Positions 61,298 through 64,000 of a DNA stretch of 64,000 nt are shown here, one piece after another; position 1 is the first letter of the stretch; every line of letters starts with the position of its first letter. This stretch comes from Polaromonas sp. CG_9.7 (GTDB lineage: Bacteria > Pseudomonadota > Gammaproteobacteria > Burkholderiales > Burkholderiaceae_C). The stretch lies in contig NZ_JADOVG010000019.1 in assembly GCF_015752205.1 (NCBI RefSeq), forward strand, positions 1 through 64,000. Direction: 5' to 3'. The translations under genes were made by a program, and so were the position numbers. Under the pieces are notes generated by a model. The model had not been told where the DNA came from, did not search any database, and saw only the letters and a list, made by a program, of their open reading frames with translations.

Positions 61298-63178
61298 TCA
61301 AGTCTTTTTGAAGCGCGCTTCCTCTTGCAAGCGCAGCACGCGGCGCTGCACCTTGCCGGTGGTGGTCATTGGCAGCGCGTCGATGAATTCGATTTCCTTC
61401 GGGTATTCATAGGGCGCCAGCATGTTTTTGACATGGGCCTGCAGTTCCGCCACCAATTTTTGATCAAATTCGGCAATGGCGCCCGCTGCATCTGCCCGAG
61501 CAGCTATTGAATCAGGAGCAAGAACGACGTAGGCCTTGACCACCGCACCGCGCTCGCTGTCGGGCTTGGGCACCACGGCGGCGTTGGCCACGGCTGGATG
61601 CTTGACCAGACAGTTCTCAATTTCGCCGGGGCCGATGCGGTAGCCGGCGGCCTTGAACACATCGTCGGCCCGGCCTTCGTACCAAAGGTAGCCGTCGGCG
61701 TCAACCCGCGCCAGATCGCCGGTGCGGCACCAGTCACCGGTGAACTTGGCGCGCGTGGCGGCTTCGTTCTTCCAGTAACCCAGGAAAAAGATCGGGTCCG
61801 CATCGCCGTGGATGTCAAAGCGGTTGACCGCCACATCGCCCGGCACGCCGACCGGGCACTCCTGGCCGTCGTCGTCTATCACCTTGACCTGATGGCCCGG
61901 ATAGGCCTTGCCCATGCTGCCCGGCCGGGCCGGCCAGCCGGCGCGCCCGCCCAGCGCCGCCAACACGGGAAACAATTTTGCCGACTGGCTGCGCTGAAGC
62001 GGCACGAAGCCCTGTGTCGGCAGCACATTCAGCGAACCGGCCGCGTCATGGCAGTTGCCGACCACGTAATTGATCTCGGTCTGGCCGAACATCTCGTTGA
62101 CCGTCACGCCAAGTTGCTCGCGGCAGTAGTCAAACACCGCGTCACCCACCGCTTCGCCGGCGCTCATCAGGCCTTGCAAGCGCAGCGTGAACTGCTCGCG
62201 CGGTCGCGCAAAGGCCTTCATCATGGCTTTCAGCGCGGTTGGAAACAAAAAACTGTGCGTCACACCATGTTCGGCCATCAGGCTGAAGGCAAGTTCAGGG
62301 CTGAAGCGGCCGTTGAACGCCACAATCGGCCGGCCGAAATACAGCGTCGGCAGCAGTGCATCCATCAGCCCGCCGGTCCAGGCCCAGTCGGCCGGGCTCC
62401 AGAACACCGCATCAGATGCTTGATTGCCAATGCCGTCAAAGCCAAACCCGTTCTGGCTGCAAACGAAACCGGGCAGGTTGCCAATCAGAGCCCGGTGCGC
62501 CAGCAGCGCGCCCTTGGGCTGGCCGGTCGTGCCGCTGGTGTAGATGAGGATGGCGGCGTCGTCAGCGCGGGTGTGGACTGCGGTGAATTCGCCCTGCTGC
62601 GCTTGCAGGCTCGGCGCGTAGTCCACATCGCCCTGCCCCGCCGCGCCACCGGCAGCCATCAGCGTGCGCAGCGACGGGCATTCGGCCCGGATGGCCTTCA
62701 TGCTGTCAATCGAGGTTTCATCGCAAATCGCCAGCACCGCCGCGCTGTCCTGCAGCCGGAAGGCCAGCGCTTCAGGCCCGAACAGCATCGACAGCGGCAT
62801 CGCGACGGCGCCAAGCTGGAACACGGCCATATAGGCCACGGCCGTCTCGAAGCGCTGCGGCATCACGATGGCAACACGGTCGCCACGCTGCACGCCCAGC
62901 GCGGCCAGCCCATGGCTGAGCGCATCGGCCGCCTGCTTCAGCTCGAAATAAGTATGAAAAACGGCTTTTGCGCTTGTCTGGTGAGCAAGCACAGCTATTC
63001 TTTGCGTAGCATCTGGCGGGGCGTTTTCAACCCGCGCCCATCGGCTGCAACAGACCTCGGCGATGTTGAAGAATTCATCCACCTGCCAGCGAAAGCCGCC
63101 GTGCAGTTGCGCATAGTGGTCGGGCAGGTCCTGCGCCGGTTGGTGTCCGGGCATGTCGCTGTCTTGACTGATGTTCAA
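61298..63178 (-). CDS. AMP-forming acyl-CoA synthetase (acetyl/medium-chain type)
   Basis: The 626-residue ANL-superfamily ligase activates a carboxylic acid through acyl-AMP to acyl-CoA. The P-loop-like AILIYTSGTTGQPKGALL lies at about 213-230, NEMFGQTEINYVVGNC is the A5 motif, WYEGRADDVFKAAGYRIGP the hinge, and the C-terminal lysine is in TTTGKVQRRVL. It resembles acetyl-CoA synthetase-like or medium-chain enzymes; substrate unproven. Two palindromic elements lie inside it, at residues about 57-72 and 554-569, so it is longer than relatives at those points. It is divergent from the hydrolase gene. Confidence 0.9.
   Translation of the reverse strand: MNISQDSDMPGHQPAQDLPDHYAQLHGGFRWQVDEFFNIAEVCCSRWARVENAPPDATQRIAVLAHQTSAKAVFHTYFELKQAADALSHGLAALGVQRGDRVAIVMPQRFETAVAYMAVFQLGAVAMPLSMLFGPEALAFRLQDSAAVLAICDETSIDSMKAIRAECPSLRTLMAAGGAAGQGDVDYAPSLQAQQGEFTAVHTRADDAAILIYTSGTTGQPKGALLAHRALIGNLPGFVCSQNGFGFDGIGNQASDAVFWSPADWAWTGGLMDALLPTLYFGRPIVAFNGRFSPELAFSLMAEHGVTHSFLFPTALKAMMKAFARPREQFTLRLQGLMSAGEAVGDAVFDYCREQLGVTVNEMFGQTEINYVVGNCHDAAGSLNVLPTQGFVPLQRSQSAKLFPVLAALGGRAGWPARPGSMGKAYPGHQVKVIDDDGQECPVGVPGDVAVNRFDIHGDADPIFFLGYWKNEAATRAKFTGDWCRTGDLARVDADGYLWYEGRADDVFKAAGYRIGPGEIENCLVKHPAVANAAVVPKPDSERGAVVKAYVVLAPDSIAARADAAGAIAEFDQKLVAELQAHVKNMLAPYEYPKEIEFIDALPMTTTGKVQRRVLRLQEEARFKKT
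61472..61519 (-). repeat. Dispersed palindromic element, copy 9 (3' part of acyl-CoA synthetase)
   Basis: The core GCTCCTGATTCAATAGCT is slightly degenerate; the tail contains GCGGGCGCC. It is sense and in frame (residues about 554-569, APDSIAARADAAGAIA). Confidence 0.55.
62963..63010 (-). repeat. Dispersed palindromic element, copy 10 (5' part of acyl-CoA synthetase)
   Basis: The core is GCTACGCAAAGAATAGC; the tail has CACCAGACAAGC and GCAAAAGCC at the standard offset. It is sense and in frame (ATQRIAVLAHQTSAKA). Confidence 0.75.
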
Positions 63179-63205
63179 AGCGTGTCTCCTTATGATGTGC
63201 CTCCA

Positions 63206-64000
63206 ATGTACAAAGAAAACCGACTATTTCGCAGCGAGTTTGTCCCTATGCGCGGACTCGACCACCATGTGCTGACGTGGAGCCGCGGGCAAGCCCCGGC
63301 GCTACCGCCGCTGTTTTTAGTGCATGGCTGGATGGACGTGGCGGCGTCCTACCAGTTCATGGTCGATGCCTTCTCCAATACTTTTGCGGCTGGCCGCACC
63401 ATCATCGCGCCCGACTGGCGCGGCTTTGGCCTGACCGGCCTCTCCCCTTCCGGCTGGCAGGCCGACAGCTACTGGTTTGCCGACTACCTGGCCGACCTGG
63501 ACGGTTTGCTCGACCATTACGCGCCCGGCCAGGCGGTGGACCTGGTGGGCCACAGCATGGGCGGCAATGTGGCCATGCTGTATGCCGGCGTACGGCCGGA
63601 GCGTATTCGCCGGCTGGTCAACCTGGAAGGATTCGGCCTGCCGGCCAGCCGGCCCAGCCAGGCGGCCGGGCGGCTGGCGCAATGGATGGACGGGGTTAAA
63701 AGCGTGCAGCGCGGCGAACTGGCGCTGAAAAGCTATGACGATGTCGGCGGCGTCGCGCAGCGCCTGATGAAGACCAACCCCCGGCTGACCCAGGACAAGG
63801 CACTGTGGCTCGCCAGCCACTGGGCACGGCCCGATGCATCGGGCCAATGGCGGATTCTGGGCAATCCGGCGCACAAGGTGCCGAGCGCACAGCTCTACCG
63901 GGTCGATGAAGCGCAGGAGATCTACCAGCGCATCAGCGCGCCGGTGCTGGCGGTCGAGGCGTCAAGTGACTCGATGGCACAGTGGTGGAAGGGCAAGTAT
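63206..64000 (+). CDS. Alpha/beta hydrolase, cut by window end
   Basis: The frame from ATG 63206 (or ATG 63248, MRGLDHHVLTWSRG) is still open at the last base, giving at least 265 residues. Motifs are LFLVHGWMDVAASYQF (oxyanion), IIAPDWRGFGLTG and the nucleophile elbow VGHSMGGNVAM (Ser near residue 117). Charge-relay Asp and His would lie at or beyond the cut. Substrate unknown. It is divergent from the acyl-CoA synthetase with under 70 bases between starts. Confidence 0.9.
   Translation, partial: MYKENRLFRSEFVPMRGLDHHVLTWSRGQAPALPPLFLVHGWMDVAASYQFMVDAFSNTFAAGRTIIAPDWRGFGLTGLSPSGWQADSYWFADYLADLDGLLDHYAPGQAVDLVGHSMGGNVAMLYAGVRPERIRRLVNLEGFGLPASRPSQAAGRLAQWMDGVKSVQRGELALKSYDDVGGVAQRLMKTNPRLTQDKALWLASHWARPDASGQWRILGNPAHKVPSAQLYRVDEAQEIYQRISAPVLAVEASSDSMAQWWKGKY

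Overview
The window reads as a chromosomal segment of a GC-rich betaproteobacterium of the Comamonadaceae (Burkholderiales), closest in style to Polaromonas, Rhodoferax or Variovorax. The basis is gene content and order (metZ-purF-cvpA-SPOR-folC, glg cluster, waaA-waaC, pil minor pilin operon, YajQ, PpnP), codon style and the short dispersed repeats. This placement is recognition from memory, not a search.

Layout. 0.4-4.6 kb: a small membrane protein, then a leftward envelope-sugar operon (phosphomannomutase, heptosyltransferase I, Kdo transferase). 4.7-16.4 kb: a complete glycogen block, glgC-glgA leftward and glgP-glgB-glgX-malQ rightward from a shared control region. 16.4-25.3 kb: alkylation repair (Ada-AlkA fusion, ogt), a drug/metabolite exporter, a DUF1345 membrane protein, a K+ channel, a SNF2 helicase with a SWIM-domain partner, and MscS. 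25.5-31.2 kb: a decayed genomic island at a tRNA-Asp gene, with a remnant AbiEi-type antitoxin, katG, an IS630 remnant and an integrase fragment. 31.2-34.6 kb: tRNA-Asp/Glu/Asp/Glu/Ala, gltX, metZ. 34.6-40.6 kb: purF, cvpA, SPOR protein, folC, proline iminopeptidase, ArsC-like protein. 40.7-51.5 kb: surface-antigen-like protein, an ECF sigma/anti-sigma pair, ppnP, argG, a secreted hydrolase, an MCP, murB, yajQ, plus gene fragments. 51.5-57.8 kb: a minor type IV pilin operon (fimT-pilV-pilW-pilX-beta-helix protein-pilE) with a duplicated section. 57.9-64 kb: plsY, ybaK, aldo/keto reductase, OmpA lipoprotein, an acyl-CoA synthetase and a truncated alpha/beta hydrolase.

Three themes are not explained by ordinary gene annotation. 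(1) A dispersed element of about 50 bp with a GCTAN-N7-ATAGC palindromic core occurs ten times. Six copies lie inside protein genes, and in all six the core falls in the same codon phase, as Rickettsia palindromic elements do. (2) Three tandem segmental duplications have left scars: the tRNA-Glu/Asp unit (355 bp period), a murB::argG junction, and a pilX::pilE junction that produced two paralogous beta-helix secreted proteins where PilY1 would be expected. (3) The island at tRNA-Asp can be outlined from sequence alone: a 13-bp repeat of the tRNA 3' end and a displaced terminator mark its far end.
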